The position numbers were made by a program, and so were the translations under genes. Of a stretch of 6,980 nucleotides of DNA, positions 6,562 to 6,980 are shown piece after piece; positions within the stretch are counted from its first letter, which is position 1; each line of letters starts with the position of its first letter. The DNA is taken from NCBI GenBank assembly GCA_017430835.1, contig JAFRMD010000134.1:1-6980 (forward strand). The letters run 5' to 3'. Source of the DNA: Methanosphaera sp. (GTDB taxonomy: Archaea; Methanobacteriota; Methanobacteria; Methanobacteriales; Methanobacteriaceae). The notes below the pieces were generated by a model. The model made no database searches and was not told where the DNA came from. It saw nothing but the letters and a program-made list of their open reading frames with translations.

Positions 6562-6565
6562 AAAT
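6548..6565. promoter_or_regulatory. 18-bp perfect palindrome, candidate operator
   Basis: ATTTTATGTACATAAAAT is a perfect palindrome of 18 bases centred on the last unit of the 9-bp array. On the minus strand a TATA-like TTTAAATAATTT sits immediately upstream (about 6575-6564), so a protein bound here would cover the promoter of the AbrB-TIR operon. Autoregulation by the AbrB-like protein is the simplest idea but is inferred. Confidence 0.5.
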
Positions 6566-6833
6566 TATTTAAAAAAATTCGGCATCGTTCTGAATTAACT
6601 ATCAAAAAATAACTGTAAAATTAAAAAATGTATAATAACAGCATAATTCTTGAAAAATAGTTCTTATATTCATTATATTGAATAACCAAATTAAAACATA
6701 CGTAACATAGATAAAAAATCAGAAAATACTAATATACACTACAAAAAAAGCAAAAAACATTAGATAAACTTGGAAAAAAACATAATTCGTCAAAAATAAG
6801 ATGTAATACTTTTTTAAAATAATAATTTTTCTA

Positions 6834-6855
6834 TTGGAGTTTTATAGTGTTTTAG
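6834..6855. repeat. Single diverged relative of the 23-bp repeat unit
   Basis: TTGGAGTTTTATAGTGTTTT at 6834-6853 resembles the 4787-4809 stretch of the 23-bp array (TTGGAGTGTTTTATAGTTTT), differing mainly in where the extra bases fall between the same blocks. It stands alone about 80 bases upstream of the gene start at 6932. Confidence 0.4.
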
Positions 6856-6900
6856 AAAATTAATTTTTCATATTTTTGATAAACTTTTTTTAATAAAGTA

Positions 6901-6908
6901 TTTATATT
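6901..6908 (+). promoter_or_regulatory. Candidate TATA box of the 6932 gene
   Basis: TTTATATT lies about 24-28 bases before the ATG at 6932, matching archaeal TATA-to-start distance and suggesting a leaderless or nearly leaderless transcript, since no ribosome binding site is visible before that ATG. Confidence 0.4.
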
Positions 6909-6931
6909 AGTTAATTGTATAGATAATAATT

Positions 6932-6980
6932 ATGTGCTTAGAAGAGTTAAAATCAAGGAAGGATTTATCTTTAGATGAAA
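6932..6980 (+). CDS. Start of a gene running off the right edge, product unknown
   Basis: ATG 6932 opens a frame that stays open to the window end and reads MCLEELKSRKDLSLDE, a charged, helix-like N-terminus that looks like real coding sequence. A TATA-like box sits at leaderless distance upstream. Only 16 codons are visible, too few to name a family, and the 3' end is outside the window. Confidence 0.5.
   Translation, partial: MCLEELKSRKDLSLDE

Larger units (their letters stand above)
6566..6931. other. AT-rich divergent intergenic region
   Basis: About 365 bases between the minus-strand AbrB-TIR operon and the plus-strand gene start at 6932, and so likely to hold both promoters. It contains many A4-A7 tracts (for example at 6604, 6623, 6743, 6752 and 6774), some at roughly helical spacing, which may bend the DNA. 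A small inverted repeat, TATTCA (6667-6672) with TGAATA (6679-6684), is also present. No gene or RNA was recognised. Confidence 0.5.

Noticed and set aside
6566..6830. Replication origin or small RNA in the A-tract-rich region
   Set aside because: A-tracts are common in this genome and no origin boxes, Orc1/Cdc6 gene or stable RNA fold could be identified.

Overview
The window is very AT-rich and looks like a methanogenic archaeon of the order Methanobacteriales, most likely Methanosphaera or a close Methanobrevibacter relative (inference). The reasons are a secreted Asn/Thr-rich adhesin-like beta-helix protein ending in a WWGT-type motif, methanogen-style ribosome binding sites (AGGTGAT, GAGGA), TATA-like boxes at archaeal spacing, an AAA/DUF4143 ATPase and an MTH538-type TIR-like protein. 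No tRNA, rRNA, CRISPR array or intact insertion sequence was recognised.

Layout. 1-471 is non-coding leader with a strong imperfect inverted repeat (346-384). 472-2694 (+) is a large secreted adhesin-like protein. Its C-terminal end, including the WWGT motif, continues in the -1 frame to 2885, so the gene is frameshifted by one base near its 3' end. A hairpin plus T-run terminator follows. 2913-3419 is AT-rich and holds a probable decayed coding remnant on the minus strand (3034-3234). 3420-4694 (-) is an intact AAA ATPase with a DUF4143 region. Its upstream region is a 23-bp tandem repeat array (about 4703-4886). 5114-5725 (+) is an unrecognised gene with signs of frame disruption. It faces, tail to tail, a two-gene minus-strand operon: an AbrB/MazE-fold DNA-binding protein (6267-6455) followed 23 bp later by a TIR-like protein (5779-6243). 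Directly upstream of that operon is an exact 9-bp-period array of eight units (6490-6561) whose two end units carry ATGTACAT; the promoter-side end sits in an 18-bp perfect palindrome. A gene start at 6932 runs off the right edge.

How the parts may work together. The most interesting unit is the AbrB-like plus TIR-like pair with its own repeat-rich control region. TIR-like proteins of this family include the ThsB sensor/signal enzyme of Thoeris anti-phage defence, and AbrB/MazE-fold proteins are often antitoxins or autoregulators. The pair could be a self-regulated defence or toxin-antitoxin-like module; no ThsA-like effector is in the window, so this is inference. The adhesin and the ATPase belong to families that are abundant and variable in these methanogens. 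Two genes here (adhesin and 5114) each lose frame at or next to a homopolymer, which suggests pseudogenisation, slippage variation or sequencing error.
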